Notes: generated by a model not told the origin, from the sequence alone. A stretch of 64,000 nucleotides of DNA from Saprospiraceae bacterium (GCA_028285545.1 JANQPA010000012.1:278427-342426), one strand, 5' to 3'. Counted from the stretch's first letter, positions 1 to 10,700 are shown. Program-made: numbers and translations.

Positions 1-1
1 A

Positions 2-1777
2 GGGAGCCTTTGGAGTATGGGTATTTTAATTCCACCTTTTGACCCTTATGCAACCAGTATGTTTTTGCAGATTATTATCTACTCCTTTGGCATTGCCTAC
101 CGGCAGCAGGTACTGGCACAACAAGCACAGGCTGAAAAGTTAGAAGCCCAGCAAACGTATGCCGAAATGCAACGGATGAAAGATTTGGATGAGATCAAGA
201 CACGCTTCTTTGCAAATATCAGTCATGAATTCCGTACTCCTTTAGCTCTGATTGCCGGGCCTTTGGAGCACGCACAGCAAAAATCCAGACAAATAAGGAA
301 TGATAATACCATAAGATTAGATAAAAAGGCTTACCATATTATCAAAAATAATACTGAGAGATTGCAAAATCTGATTGATCAATTGCTGGAACTATCCAAA
401 ATAGAAAGTGGCCATCTCCATCTTTCTCTTAAGCAAGGAGGTCTAATGTCATTTCTCCGTTCCATTTTATATTCTTTTGAAAGCATGGCTGAACGGGGAA
501 ACATTAGTTTTAACACTAATTTTTCAAATGAGAACCACCAGGCTTTTTATGATAAAGACAAGCTTGAAAAAATATTAACCAATTTACTCTCCAACGCCTT
601 CAAATACACACCTGAAGGCGGTATGGTCACTACTGTAGTTGATCTTGGACAAGAGTATTTAAATATTGAAATTACTGACACTGGCAAAGGTATCGACAAA
701 GAAGAGGTCAAACATATATTCGAACGCTTTTACCGGGTGGAAGGCTCAGAGAAAAAGGGCTCAGGAATAGGGCTGGCCTTAACCAAAGAATTGATTGATT
801 TTCATAATGGACATATCATAGTTGATAGTGTAAAAGGAAAGGGAACAACTTTTAAAATTAGAATACCAGTTACTTTAAAAGGGCTTCCCGAAGCGATCTC
901 TGTTACTGAGCTTTCCCATCATCAGAGTTTTTTGGACATGGAGCCTATCCCATCGGCTAATTTGGCTGCTTCTGAAGAAGCTAAAACGATCCAAGTTCCG
1001 CAAACAAAAGATCTACCCATCGTACTTATTGTAGAGGATAACAAGGATCTTCGATTCTTCATTTCCGACATTATAAAACACCAATATCAGGTTTTATTAG
1101 CGGAAGATGGTTGGCAGGGTGAACGTATGGCTTTTGAGCATATCCCGGATATTGTAATTAGCGATGTGATGATGCCTAAAAAAGATGGGTATCAACTGTG
1201 CCATTCCCTTAAAAACAATCCAAAGACCAGTCATATTCCTATAATTATGCTAACCGCTAAGGCGGGGCAAGAAAATAAGATGGAGGGTTTGATTCAGGGT
1301 GCAGATACCTATCTTACCAAACCATTTAAGGAGCAGGAATTGCTCATTCGAATGAAAAACCTGGTCCAGGCCAAGGAGAAACTTTGGGAACATTTCAAAA
1401 CGCTGGACATGTTTCTCGCAGATGATCTGGAAATAACCTCTGTTGATAATCGCTTTTTGCAGGATGTATTTAAGACTATTAAAGATAATTTGGATAATGA
1501 GCAATTTGGGGTTGAAGATCTGATGCGTGCCCTGGGATTTAGTCGATCTCAATTGCATAGAAAACTAAAGGCCTTATTGGATAAATCGGCCAACCAATTG
1601 ATAGTAGAAGTTCGATTAAATGAAGCTTATCGCCTGCTCAAACAAAATAAAGGATCTGTTTCTGAGGTGGCTTTTTCGGTTGGATATTCTCACCTTTCCC
1701 ATTTTACTAAAAGTTTTAAGAACAAATTTGGGATGTTGCCAAGTGAGGTGAAGGGAGGGAAAAATGAGAATGGGTGA
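2..1777 (+). CDS. Hybrid two-component regulator (histidine kinase + receiver + AraC HTH), 5'-truncated by window edge
   Basis: A one-protein two-component system: sensed signals lead to autophosphorylation, transfer to a receiver domain and DNA binding. The frame is open to the window edge, so the N-terminus is missing. Numbering from the first visible Met, a last membrane helix and cytoplasmic exit (residues 15-30) resemble the end of a 7TMR-DISM sensor. Then follow the H-box FFANISHEFRTP (His70), the N-box NLLSNAFKYTPEGG, the G-boxes DTGKGI and GSGIGLAL, a receiver (VEDN, phosphoacceptor Asp in ISDVMMP, Lys in YLTKPF) and a C-terminal AraC-type helix-turn-helix. No operon partner is visible downstream. 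The domain order is certain; the ligand is unknown. Confidence 0.9.
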   Translation, partial: GSLWSMGILIPPFDPYATSMFLQIIIYSFGIAYRQQVLAQQAQAEKLEAQQTYAEMQRMKDLDEIKTRFFANISHEFRTPLALIAGPLEHAQQKSRQIRNDNTIRLDKKAYHIIKNNTERLQNLIDQLLELSKIESGHLHLSLKQGGLMSFLRSILYSFESMAERGNISFNTNFSNENHQAFYDKDKLEKILTNLLSNAFKYTPEGGMVTTVVDLGQEYLNIEITDTGKGIDKEEVKHIFERFYRVEGSEKKGSGIGLALTKELIDFHNGHIIVDSVKGKGTTFKIRIPVTLKGLPEAISVTELSHHQSFLDMEPIPSANLAASEEAKTIQVPQTKDLPIVLIVEDNKDLRFFISDIIKHQYQVLLAEDGWQGERMAFEHIPDIVISDVMMPKKDGYQLCHSLKNNPKTSHIPIIMLTAKAGQENKMEGLIQGADTYLTKPFKEQELLIRMKNLVQAKEKLWEHFKTLDMFLADDLEITSVDNRFLQDVFKTIKDNLDNEQFGVEDLMRALGFSRSQLHRKLKALLDKSANQLIVEVRLNEAYRLLKQNKGSVSEVAFSVGYSHLSHFTKSFKNKFGMLPSEVKGGKNENG

Positions 1778-1780
1778 TAG

Positions 1781-1942
1781 TGTTTTTTCGTCAAGAGCTT
1801 TCAGAAAAAACAACTCGAAACGCAACTCTGGAACATCGTAAACACCCTTCTTTATGATCCTTCATGGCGTTCTTTATCGAGAGTTCGACAACGGGCAGGA
1901 GGATACCTTGGAGCGGCAACAGCATCTGGATCTTCGTTTTGA
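1781..1942 (+). pseudogene. Possible remnant resembling the start of a type I restriction M subunit
   Basis: Between the regulator and the convergent delta-60 gene one frame stays open without a start codon. It contains FQKKQLETQLWNIVNTL, which resembles the conserved N-terminus of HsdM methyltransferases (KKQLE.QLWNIANTLRG). The similarity stops after about 17 residues and the frame ends at a TGA. This could be debris of a deleted restriction system or chance. Confidence 0.2.
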
Positions 1943-1976
1943 GGTTATAGTAGTCATTTAAAGAACAAGAAGTTGT

Positions 1977-4439
1977 TTAATTTCGAATCCTAACAAATTT
2001 CGTCACTCGGTTCCATTTATTGTTGTACAGATGTAAGAGGTAAATCCCATTTGAAAGCTCAGATACGGGGATTTTCATCCTCGAATCAGCTTGAAGGATA
2101 CCATTTTTTATTGATACTCCACTCCCCACCTTATAGATAGAATAGTTAAGTGTTCGACTGAAATCTAGTGGTTCCAATTCCAAAAATATTTGATCTGATC
2201 TTGCAGGATTGGGATATAGTTTCAATTCAGTTTTTGAAATTTTATTAGTTGAAGAAATGATTTGCTCAAGATTAACTCTCACCAGACTGGCAGCACCATT
2301 TGGCATTAAAAATCCTCCTGACAAATAGATAGTAGTGGAATCTTTTACTAAAAGATCAGTAATAAAAAGTGACCTGAGTTCAGGTAATAGCTCTTGAATG
2401 AAATTCCCGTTTTTATCCATTATGATTCGCCCTGAAGGAACTGAGATATTTTTATGCATATCAAAATTACCTTCTACAAAAATATGCCCATTGGGAAGTT
2501 CCTTTAACAAATCAATTTTATAATTCGAATATCTAGTTCGTGAAAAATCATTTGAAAAATCCAGGTCGGTAGTCCCGTCTGGAAATAATCTATAAAAATT
2601 ACCACTGGCTAATGCAATAAAAGTGGTATTTGTATCAACAGAAAGCATGGCAGTTGGAAACAAATCCTTCAAAATATCATTCTGAAAACCTGGATCTCTT
2701 TCCCCGTTTGGTTCTGCTCTTACAACAACTGTAGGTGCACCTCCATTGTATTGGATATCAGTTCCTCTAAATAGGACTTTATCATCTTTTTGAATATGAA
2801 ATCCATTTACAGTTCTCATGTCATCAAAAAAAAGATCATCGTAATCAATCACCTCAATTTCATTGTTTGAGTTGATCTTATAACGAAATATGGATTGCTT
2901 AGCTCCATCATTAGATCTAATTGTGATCCCTTCTGCGGCATAGATATAATCTTTGCTGTCAACCTCAAGCAAGCCAACTCCTCCTACTTTCCCCTGAAAG
3001 TCAAAAGGAAGATCCATTAAATATTTCCCATCCTTATCCAAAATGTCCAGGCCAACAATATTAACATCTGTATACTGCCCAAGTAGACTGCCTCCCACTA
3101 CTAATCTGCCGTCGCTTAATGATCGTATTTCATTTATCCTAGACAAGGAATTGGTATTACTTAAATCAAAAGTTGAGTCTATAGAACCATCAGGAAACAA
3201 TCGTACCAGGTGAGGGATGGGCTGGCCATTTACATAGTCAAAAAAGCCCGCAGCAATGATTTTCCCATCATCTTGCTGGACTAAACTTTGCACAGTAGCA
3301 GGAGAAAATAGGTTGGTTTGAAAATTGTCATCAAAACTTAAGTTCGCCCCTTGCATATCTAATCGAATTATGCCTGTAGTAGGAGTTCCCTGATATTCAT
3401 CGAATCTTCCCACAATGATCACTCCCGTTGAATCAAAAGCAAAGTCTGAGGGGCCAACCCCAGGCAGACCATTAATCAAATACCAATCGTTCCTGCCATC
3501 TAGACCAAAAAAAGAAAAACTCCCTCCTAGAAGCAGAATATTCCCGTCTTCTGTCCCTTTTATTAAATTATAATCAGTAGAGGTATAAATACTGCTTAGA
3601 AAATTCCCTAAGCTGTCAAATAAAAAATGATCATTTAAATTCCCTGAAATCACTCCGATGTTTCCATTAGGAAAAACATCAAAATCATTGACCTTATTTC
3701 CACCTTTTATTTCGAAAACCGGGTTAAAATCAGCATCTACTACACCCATAGAATCAAACCTTAATCCAATTTGATTAAAAGTATCTATGGTTAGACCCGA
3801 CCCCATTGCAATCAGCTCATTAGAAGATCGAAACCCGATATCGGCAAGCGTTCGATATTGTTCCCCTGACAGATCAGGTTCGAAGTCAATTTTTCTAAAA
3901 AATGGATCTTCCAGTCCGTCCTCATCAAACAACCTAAGGCCATAAGAATAATTACTGTTTTCAAAATAAGTCCTCTGAGAATAGGCCACAAAAAGTTTTT
4001 TATTTGGAAGAATTTCTACTTTAAAATAGAAACGGGAGGAATCTTTAACTACCTGAAAAGTGGGATCTAGCTGGCCATTAGGCAATAACCTGAGGAGGTT
4101 GCCCAAATACTCTCTCGAACGGTTAAGAAAGTATCCGGAAATGATGATTTTACCATCGTCTTGGATTTTAAAATCTGCTGGCCTGGAAATGATCCGGGGA
4201 TCATATTGAAAGCTTGAGTCTAATTGTCCATCAGGGTGCAAACGAACAAAGCTGTTGACCAGTTTAGATCCATAAAATGTAAAATTACCAGCCACCAGGT
4301 ATTTCTGATCGTTTTGGACTTCAACATCGTAGGTTTCACCAGGTCTGGTAAATTGAGGAGCAAAATCGGAATCGATGGATTGTCCTGAAAGTATGCGGGC
4401 CAAAGAAAATAACAGACAAAAAATGGTTAGGGGTTTCAT
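1977..4439 (-). CDS. Secreted delta-60-repeat protein with T9SS type A sorting domain
   Basis: An 820-residue exported protein. Residues 1-20 form a signal peptide ending in SGQS. The body is built of repeats carrying motifs such as LDSSFQYDP, LDPTFQV, IDSTFDL and RDPGFQN alternating with DGKII..G.F strands. This is the delta-60 repeat pattern (TIGR02608 type), expected to fold as beta-propellers. The last 80 residues, beginning at LKLYPNPA, match a type A T9SS C-terminal sorting domain, so export by T9SS and surface anchoring or release is expected. No catalytic motif is seen. It stands alone, convergent with the kinase upstream. Confidence 0.85.
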   Translation of the reverse strand: MKPLTIFCLLFSLARILSGQSIDSDFAPQFTRPGETYDVEVQNDQKYLVAGNFTFYGSKLVNSFVRLHPDGQLDSSFQYDPRIISRPADFKIQDDGKIIISGYFLNRSREYLGNLLRLLPNGQLDPTFQVVKDSSRFYFKVEILPNKKLFVAYSQRTYFENSNYSYGLRLFDEDGLEDPFFRKIDFEPDLSGEQYRTLADIGFRSSNELIAMGSGLTIDTFNQIGLRFDSMGVVDADFNPVFEIKGGNKVNDFDVFPNGNIGVISGNLNDHFLFDSLGNFLSSIYTSTDYNLIKGTEDGNILLLGGSFSFFGLDGRNDWYLINGLPGVGPSDFAFDSTGVIIVGRFDEYQGTPTTGIIRLDMQGANLSFDDNFQTNLFSPATVQSLVQQDDGKIIAAGFFDYVNGQPIPHLVRLFPDGSIDSTFDLSNTNSLSRINEIRSLSDGRLVVGGSLLGQYTDVNIVGLDILDKDGKYLMDLPFDFQGKVGGVGLLEVDSKDYIYAAEGITIRSNDGAKQSIFRYKINSNNEIEVIDYDDLFFDDMRTVNGFHIQKDDKVLFRGTDIQYNGGAPTVVVRAEPNGERDPGFQNDILKDLFPTAMLSVDTNTTFIALASGNFYRLFPDGTTDLDFSNDFSRTRYSNYKIDLLKELPNGHIFVEGNFDMHKNISVPSGRIIMDKNGNFIQELLPELRSLFITDLLVKDSTTIYLSGGFLMPNGAASLVRVNLEQIISSTNKISKTELKLYPNPARSDQIFLELEPLDFSRTLNYSIYKVGSGVSIKNGILQADSRMKIPVSELSNGIYLLHLYNNKWNRVTKFVRIRN

Positions 4440-4613
4440 ATGAATTGTTTTGGATTTAGTTTAATATTGTTTAAAAAGGGGGATCTCGGTTGTCCAATTG
4501 CTCTGAACCACCTTATTAATATCAGAAAAACTTAATAAATACTGAACAGTTATTTTAGGTTTTTTATTTTGAAATTATTGATTCAAAATTCAACCTCAAT
4601 CTAAAAACAAAAA

Positions 4614-4646
4614 AAGCCAACACACTGATTAACAATGCATTGGCTT
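4614..4646 (-). terminator. Terminator after tRNA-Asp
   Basis: On the minus strand AAGCCAA pairs with TTGGCTT and is followed at once by a T run. It lies 11 bases past the 3' end of tRNA-Asp, the right place to end that transcript. The stem is short (7 bp) and the loop is 19 nt. Confidence 0.6.
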
Positions 4647-4656
4647 AATGTTGTTG

Positions 4657-4730
4657 CGGTCCGGACGGGACTCGAACCCGCGACCCCCTGCGTGACAGGC
4701 AGGTATTCTAACCAGCTGAACTACCGAACC
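4657..4730 (-). tRNA. tRNA-Asp (GTC)
   Basis: A 74-nt cloverleaf on the minus strand. The acceptor stem is GGTTCGG/CCGGACC with one G-T pair; the D arm is regular; the anticodon arm CCTGC-CTGTCAC-GCAGG reads GTC (Asp); the T arm is GCGGG-TTCGAGT-CCCGT; the discriminator is G, as usual for tRNA-Asp. CCA is not encoded. It is the second element of a transcript that starts with a broken tRNA-like copy. Confidence 0.97.
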
Positions 4731-4768
4731 ATATTTTTATACTAGGAGTATCTTTTTACTCTTTTGTT

Positions 4769-4831
4769 CGAAGTTCCCTAGCGACCCTCACGCCATAAGC
4801 GTGATATTCTAACCAGCTGAACTACCGAACC
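4769..4831 (-). pseudogene. Truncated tRNA-Asp-like sequence with a different anticodon arm
   Basis: The first 27 nt are identical to the neighbouring tRNA-Asp, and the variable-region stretch GGGTCGC is also shared. The anticodon arm differs: TCACG-CTTATGG-CGTGA, a perfect 5-bp stem with T33 and reading TAT (Ile AUA type) if functional. Past it the T arm fails to form (TAGGGAAC TTCGAAC AAAAG) and no 3' acceptor strand complementary to GGTTCGG follows. It therefore cannot be a normal tRNA. It lies between the promoter and tRNA-Asp in the same transcript. Confidence 0.7.
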
Positions 4832-4929
4832 TTTTTCTTTCCCAAATCATTGATGGTCATTTGTTAATTTTTATTACTGCTTTCAGTCTTTTTATTAACT
4901 TTGACCCTGTCTTTTCAATGACGCGAGTG

Positions 4930-4960
4930 CAAAGATAAGTTTTGACTTTATAATACGCAA
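4930..4960 (-). promoter_or_regulatory. Promoter of the tRNA-Asp transcript
   Basis: On the minus strand TTG (4960-4958) is followed after 20 bp by TATCTTTG (4937-4930), an exact match to the Bacteroidota -33/-7 pattern TTTG-N19-21-TAnnTTTG. Initiation would fall near 4923, about 90 nt before the first tRNA-like sequence. Confidence 0.7.
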
Positions 4961-5019
4961 CATCATCGTAAAAAAAATTAAAAAAAATCAGATAAAATTT
5001 TTTCCTGCAAGCGAATTGC

Positions 5020-5027
5020 TAATTTTG
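5020..5027 (+). promoter_or_regulatory. Candidate -7 box of accA
   Basis: TAATTTTG matches TAnnTTTG. The expected -33 region is only T-rich. If used, the accA transcript carries a leader of about 235 nt that contains the foldback element at 5118-5227. Confidence 0.35.
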
Positions 5028-5117
5028 CACCAGTTAATTGGAAGAAACACCCCATTTCCCAAAATCAATGAAAACATCAGTAAGAAATTTGAACTTAAGC
5101 TATATTGCATTTAATGG

Positions 5118-5227
5118 TAGAATGTAACTGCCCTAGGCAGTCAGAGAAGGTAGAAAGTAAAAAGACTTTTCAATTATAATAACCTTAATTTCTAGTATCC
5201 TTCTACCTTTGTCCTTCTACATTCTAC
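5118..5227. repeat. Foldback element upstream of accA
   Basis: The outer arms GTAGAATGTA (5118-5127) and TACATTCTAC (5218-5227) are perfect complements. A tight hairpin ACTGCC-CTA-GGCAGT sits at 5127-5141. Inner words AAGGTAGAA and TTCTACCTT are also inverted. The same core and the GTAGAAAG words recur at other intergenic sites of this window. It fills most of the 438-base gap 4832-5270, which otherwise holds only the two promoter signals. Confidence 0.7.
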
Positions 5228-5270
5228 TCATTACAACCTAATCCTGTAAGGAAAGAAAAAAAATTGGAGT

Positions 5271-6257
5271 ATGGTATTCCTTGAATTTGAGAAACCTTTA
5301 GAAGTATTATACGAACAGTTGGAAAAACTTCAGCAAGTGGGTAATGAAGGCGAAATCGACGTCACCGAAATGACCAAAATGCTGGAAAACAAGATCAAGG
5401 CCAAAAGAAAGGAAATATATAGTAACCTTAGCGGCTGGCAAAAGGTACAGTTGTCACGACATCCGGAACGCCCCTATACCCTCTACTACATCAAACAAAT
5501 GTGTAGAAAATTCGTAGAACTACATGGAGATCGCTATTACAGTGATGATAAAGCCATTGTAGGTGGTATCGGAACTTTGGATGGGCAAACCGTCGTTATC
5601 CTGGGCCAACAGAAAGGCGTCAATACCAAAATGCGCCAATACCGCAATTTCGGTATGGCCAATCCAGAAGGCTATCGCAAAGCCTTACGCCTTATGAAAC
5701 TGGCAGAGCGATTTGGATTTCCCGTCGTTACCCTAATCGATACTCCCGGAGCTTATCCAGGACTTGAGGCAGAAGAACGAGGGCAGGCTGAAGCCATCGC
5801 CAGAAACCTTTTTGAAATGGCTCAACTTACTGTACCCATCATTTGTGTGGTGATTGGTGAGGGTGCCTCAGGAGGTGCCATTGGCATCGGTTTAGGAGAC
5901 AAAGTGTTTATGCTAGAAAATACTTGGTATTCCGTGATCTCCCCTGAATCTTGCTCCTCCATTTTGTGGAGAAGTTGGGATTATAAAGAACAGGCTGCCG
6001 AAGCCCTAAAATTGACAGCAGAACATATGTTCAATTTTGGCTTAATCGATGGCATCATTAAAGAACCGATGGGTGGAGCTCATTCCAATCCTGAAGAAAT
6101 GGCCAAAATACTAAAGCGACATATAAAAAAGGCCGTCGCAGAACTTTCAGAAATGAGCGCAGAGGAAAGAATTAACGCAAGAATTGAAAAGTACTCCAAT
6201 ATGGGAGTATATGAGCAGATGGGAACGGAAATTGTTAATGACAATAATGACAAATGA
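5271..6257 (+). CDS. accA: Acetyl-CoA carboxylase carboxyltransferase subunit alpha
   Basis: The alpha subunit of the carboxyltransferase that moves the carboxyl group from carboxybiotin to acetyl-CoA, making malonyl-CoA for fatty acid synthesis. At 328 residues it has the usual length. Visible family motifs are the N-terminal helical region with [15 protein letters not shown], then [33 protein letters not shown] and [15 protein letters not shown]. AccA works with AccD, which is not in this window. Its stop overlaps the next start (ATGA), so translation of the DUF6913 gene is probably coupled. Confidence 0.97.
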   Translation: MVFLEFEKPLEVLYEQLEKLQQVGNEGEIDVTEMTKMLENKIKAKRKEIYSNLSGWQKVQLSRHPERPYTLYYIKQMCRKFVELHGDRYYSDDKAIVGGIGTLDGQTVVILGQQKGVNTKMRQYRNFGMANPEGYRKALRLMKLAERFGFPVVTLIDTPGAYPGLEAEERGQAEAIARNLFEMAQLTVPIICVVIGEGASGGAIGIGLGDKVFMLENTWYSVISPESCSSILWRSWDYKEQAAEALKLTAEHMFNFGLIDGIIKEPMGGAHSNPEEMAKILKRHIKKAVAELSEMSAEERINARIEKYSNMGVYEQMGTEIVNDNNDK

Positions 6258-6805
6258 GCTTTTTAAATGATATCAAAAAGGGCATCCAGCAAAGAACGCT
6301 GAAAAAACAACTTTCCAATAAGGAAAGAAAGACAGGGGAAATGAATATGCTCAAAGCAAAATCTATTGGCCTTCTATTTGATGCCACTAACCTGTCTGAG
6401 CGGAATACGGTGCTTTCTTATGCTGAAAAATTAAAAAAGAAGAATAAGAAAGTGCAACTTTTAGGCTTTTTTGAGCAAGCTCCTCAAGAAGATAATTTTA
6501 CCTTCCCCTTTTATGTAAAAAAAGATATCAATTGGAAAGGAGTACCGGTCGGGCAGAAAATCAAGGATTTTCTGGAACTTCGACTGGATTTACTCATTCA
6601 CCTCAACCTTGAAACCAATCTGCATTCTGAATCCATCGCTGCCATTTCTGATGCCTGTCTAAAAATTGGGCCCGTTACAGAAAATGTACATTGCTACGAT
6701 CTTATGATCGACCCTGCTAAAAATCAAAATCTCAGCGATTTTATCAATCAGGTAGAACTTCTTCTACAAAAGACCAATACAGAGCATGAACCCACAAAAG
6801 TTTAG
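6254..6805 (+). CDS. DUF6913 family protein
   Basis: A 183-residue cytoplasmic protein of unknown function, resembling the Bacteroidota family DUF6913. It starts with a basic helical stretch, then alternating beta and helical segments ([34 protein letters not shown]) that suggest an alpha/beta fold. There is no signal peptide and no evident catalytic motif. It overlaps accA by 4 nt and dapA by 20 nt, so the three genes are translated as one tightly coupled unit. No link to fatty acid or lysine synthesis can be read from the protein itself. Confidence 0.8.
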   Translation: MSFLNDIKKGIQQRTLKKQLSNKERKTGEMNMLKAKSIGLLFDATNLSERNTVLSYAEKLKKKNKKVQLLGFFEQAPQEDNFTFPFYVKKDINWKGVPVGQKIKDFLELRLDLLIHLNLETNLHSESIAAISDACLKIGPVTENVHCYDLMIDPAKNQNLSDFINQVELLLQKTNTEHEPTKV

Positions 6806-7691
6806 AGGAACCGGAGTTGCCCTGGTTACCCCTTTCAAAAACTATAAAATCGACTTTTCCACTCTTGAAAATATCATTGAATATGTTATTGAGGGGGGCG
6901 TTGATTATATTGTCTCACTAGGTACTACTGGTGAAGCCATCACCCTTACTGCTGAAGAATGTAAAGAGGTTTTTAATTTTACAGTAAAAACTGTCAATGG
7001 CAGAATTCCTCTTGTTGCCGGATTGTTTGGAAGCAACTTTACTCAGAAATTGGTGAATGCCCTCAAAGTCTATGACCTGGAGGGCTTTGATGCCATCATG
7101 TCCAGTAGTCCAGCCTATAATAAACCCCCTCAAGAAGGGATTTATCGCCACTATATGGAGGTAGCAAAAGCATCTCCTCTTCCCATCATTATTTATAATG
7201 TGCCTGGAAGGACTAGTTCCAACATCTTACCTGAGACCATCATTCGCCTGGCCGAGTCAAGTGATAAATTTATCGCAGTAAAAGAGGCCTCCGGAAATAT
7301 TGGACAAGCGATGAGTATCCTCAAAAGTCGCCCCGATAATTTTTTGGTTCTCTGCGGTGATGATCCCCTTACCGTTCCTATGATCAGTTGTGGTGGAGAT
7401 GGAGTCATTTCAGTAATAGCAAACGCTTATCCTACACAATGGTCTGAAATGGTCAGAGCTGCCTTGCAAAATGATTTTGCTAAAGCTGCCGCCATTAATT
7501 CGAACTTATTAGACATTCATCCCTGGCTTTATGTGGAAGGAAACCCTGCTGGTGTTAAAGCGGCAATGGAACATATGGGATTGTGTAGTCGAGAGGTTCG
7601 ATTACCCCTGGCTCCCTATTCTGAAGAAAGACTAGCTGGATTACTAAAAGAAATGGCCAATGTCTCTGAAGCGGTAGAAAGTAAAATGTAA
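6786..7691 (+). CDS. dapA: 4-hydroxy-tetrahydrodipicolinate synthase
   Basis: Condenses pyruvate with aspartate semialdehyde in the diaminopimelate/lysine pathway. The 301 residues form a DHDPS-type TIM barrel. Visible key residues are the GTTGEA motif with Thr47/Thr48, Tyr111 in PAYNKPPQ, Tyr137 and Arg142 in IIYNVPGRTSSN, and the Schiff-base Lys166 in FIAVKEASG. It is the last gene of the accA-DUF6913-dapA unit. The stop codon lies inside the left arm of a 16-bp terminator stem. Confidence 0.97.
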   Translation: MNPQKFRGTGVALVTPFKNYKIDFSTLENIIEYVIEGGVDYIVSLGTTGEAITLTAEECKEVFNFTVKTVNGRIPLVAGLFGSNFTQKLVNALKVYDLEGFDAIMSSSPAYNKPPQEGIYRHYMEVAKASPLPIIIYNVPGRTSSNILPETIIRLAESSDKFIAVKEASGNIGQAMSILKSRPDNFLVLCGDDPLTVPMISCGGDGVISVIANAYPTQWSEMVRAALQNDFAKAAAINSNLLDIHPWLYVEGNPAGVKAAMEHMGLCSREVRLPLAPYSEERLAGLLKEMANVSEAVESKM

Positions 7692-7724
7692 AAAGTAGAA
7701 AGATTTAGTCTTTCTACTTTTTAC
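7688..7724. terminator. Bidirectional terminator between dapA and the T9SS protein
   Basis: A perfect 16-bp inverted repeat with loop TTTAG (7704-7708). Its arms contain AAAAAGTAGAAAG and its complement, so both strands have T-rich tails. It begins within the dapA stop codon and serves two convergent genes. Its words match the GTAGAAAG foldback group. Confidence 0.85.
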
Positions 7725-7735
7725 TTGCTACTAAT

Positions 7736-10700
7736 CTATTGTTTCACAAACATCTTGGATTGATTGTGACGAACATCCCGAAGGAAATAAGTTCCGGCAG
7801 GCAAATTATTCAACTCAATTTGATTCGTGTTTTGTGCTGTTAATACAATTTGACCCAAGGTAGAAACAACCTGGAAGTCAGAAATCTGGTTGGTGAATAA
7901 TCTATTACTCACAGGATTAGGGAATACTCTCAGCTCCTCAGCTCTTTCTCTATCTATATCCTCAATATCGGTGAAGTCCCCTATGGAAAAAATAGAAATG
8001 GTTCCACTGACTTCGTTTGCCGTAACCACCAAAGGGACTGTAACAGGACTATCATCCAAATTGATAAAAACAATATCTTCCACTCCTAAATCGCCAGCCT
8101 CAGCAGTATTTGCCTCAAAACTAAAATCGCGATTATTAATATAACTTACATATTGAGGCTTTTTAGGATCGTTTACATTATAGACCATGATTCCTCCCAT
8201 TCTCTCCAAACCTATGAAGGCATAAATATCCTCACCAATTCTTCCCAATTCAATAGCTTCTGGTTCCGGGCCTTTGTCATCACTTCGACTATCAAAAGAG
8301 TCATTATCATCATTATTACTGTTAAAGTATTTACCTCCTTCATATTGAGAGGTAATGGTTTCAAAATCATTACCTGAGTCATACACTAAGTTCCCTACTT
8401 CATCCCAGATGGAAAAGGATCGAGCACCATAAGAAAATAGCCGATCAAAATCTTTGTCCCCATCGAGATCTCCATTTGCGGAAGTGGTTTTCAAACGACC
8501 TAGTGCATTATCTTCAAGTAAACTTGTTGGACTTGCGAATTGCCCAGCATCTAAAGAAAAATCCTTAATCCTTTCTTCTTCAGAAAATCCGTCATAATCT
8601 CTGGAATCCCCTTCATTTGCTGAAAAAATATAGTTCTGCCCTCCAATATTATAACTGGTTATGGCATCTGGTTGATACATCCCCAAAACTGGATGGTTAT
8701 TAATATTCACTGCTTCATCAGTATTAGAAGCATCTAATGAATAGTTTGTGCCAAAGGAAATAATTCCTAAGGAACTGACATCGCTTACTCCTGCGCCAGC
8801 CAAACCAAAATCGTTATCATTTAATACCGCAATGCTTCCATCAGGAAGTAAGGCAATTCCTTCTGCTTTATCGGAAGGCTGGTATCCAAGAGTGGGTAAA
8901 TTTACAATTTTACGCTTGAAAGCAGGACGCAGGCCTGCAGCAGCTAAATCATCTGCTGTCATCATTTCCAGCGTTTTATCATCAACCCCTGTGCTAGAAG
9001 ACTTATTAGCTAAAGTAGTAAGATTTGCATCTTGTCTTAAATTAGTAGCATTGGTAATGTCGATTTCAAACACATATTTTTGTCCGGTATCCTCTCCGGG
9101 TTGGCTTGAGTCTCTCTCAATTATGAGAAACTTTCCATTGCCAATATAGGTAGCATCTCCAATTTTATCCACCCGATTACCAATTCCCCCATCTCTATTT
9201 CTTTCAAGGAGGTATACATACTCTGCTACAACAGAATTATCTACGGTACTCATACCAAGAATTCGAATTACATCCGAATTATTTCTTACCTCAGCACTTC
9301 CAGGCGTTTCAACAGGAGATTGTATAAATGCATAAATGATCTTAGCATCTTCGTCATAGGCAATAGCTTCAAATCCACGGTTGGCTCTCCTGCTATTATA
9401 AACAGATGGAAGTACTTCTTGCCCATAAAAACCAGCACCAAAACTAAATCCTAACACAGGGATGGTTAGATCCGCTGTTCCTTCCGGCACAAAGCGATTA
9501 ATCAACATCCCATCTGAAGCAAACTGGTAAATGGCTGGGCGGTATTCATCACACATCCAAAAGTTGCCACTTTCATCTCTTAAAATTCCTTCAAAATCTC
9601 CACCATATGGATCTAAGATTAGCTCTCTATAGCCTATAAATGTTGTAGTATCCACATAATCTACTCCAAAAAAGTTAGTAGTGGTATCATCAAATACCTT
9701 CGCAATGCGAACCGGAGTTTCATCAAAACCAATAACATTCCCCTTACCCGAAATCGGCCTCATATTTTGTCCTTCTACCCGATTCAGAAAGATTTGATCA
9801 GCCAAACTTACCGTTCCATTGGCAATGTCTACCTCAAATTTTGCGATTCGAGCTTGATAATTGGGAAGTGTAAACGGACGTAAATCAGTTAAGGCGCCTA
9901 GATCTGGAGCGGCAGGAGCAAGTACATTTGATTTATTGACTGCTGCTTCATTTGGTCCGCGATCAGGAATGGCATAAAAAACATATTTTGACTCCGTTGA
10001 TTCTTTCGCATCAAAATACAATCCTGAAAAACCACTTAGAAACACTGTATCCTGTGCTACAGTATCAATAACGGGAACTCCCAAAGCTGGAAGATCTACA
10101 AGCTCATTCAAATGGAATTCACGCAAACTCGGGCTACCACTCATATGGTCTTTAACCCCTAAAGGAAGAATGTCCACCAATTCATTTGAATTGAGATCAA
10201 TTACTGCCAAACCATTATTTTCCTGCAGAGATACATAGGCCCTGGAATCATCAGGGGTAACCGTAATATACTCAGGTTCTAAATCCTGTGCTACTGTGGC
10301 ATTGGGTCCAAAGATTCGGATCCCTTTGTTTTGTAGAGAGGCCTTTTTATCGTTATAATTAGTAAAGGTCACATTAGTCACACTTGCACTGGCAACTCCT
10401 TCACTAATATCAATTATACTAACTGAACCTTCCGGATCAACCAGATAATCATCATCGGGTTCTCCTTCATTTGCCGTAAGTACTTTTGATCCGTCATTGG
10501 TAAAAACCACCATATCAGGAAGAGCTCCAACGGCTACATCATTTAAATAATTACCATCCGTATCAAAGAAAACTACTGCACCTGGATTTTGCTTTGGATC
10601 AGCTTCAAGTGCCACAGCTACAATGCCATCGGATACCGCTACACTGTTTACACTACCACCAAAGGTACTCAGAGCCAGGTCCTTAAAAAATACGGGGTTT

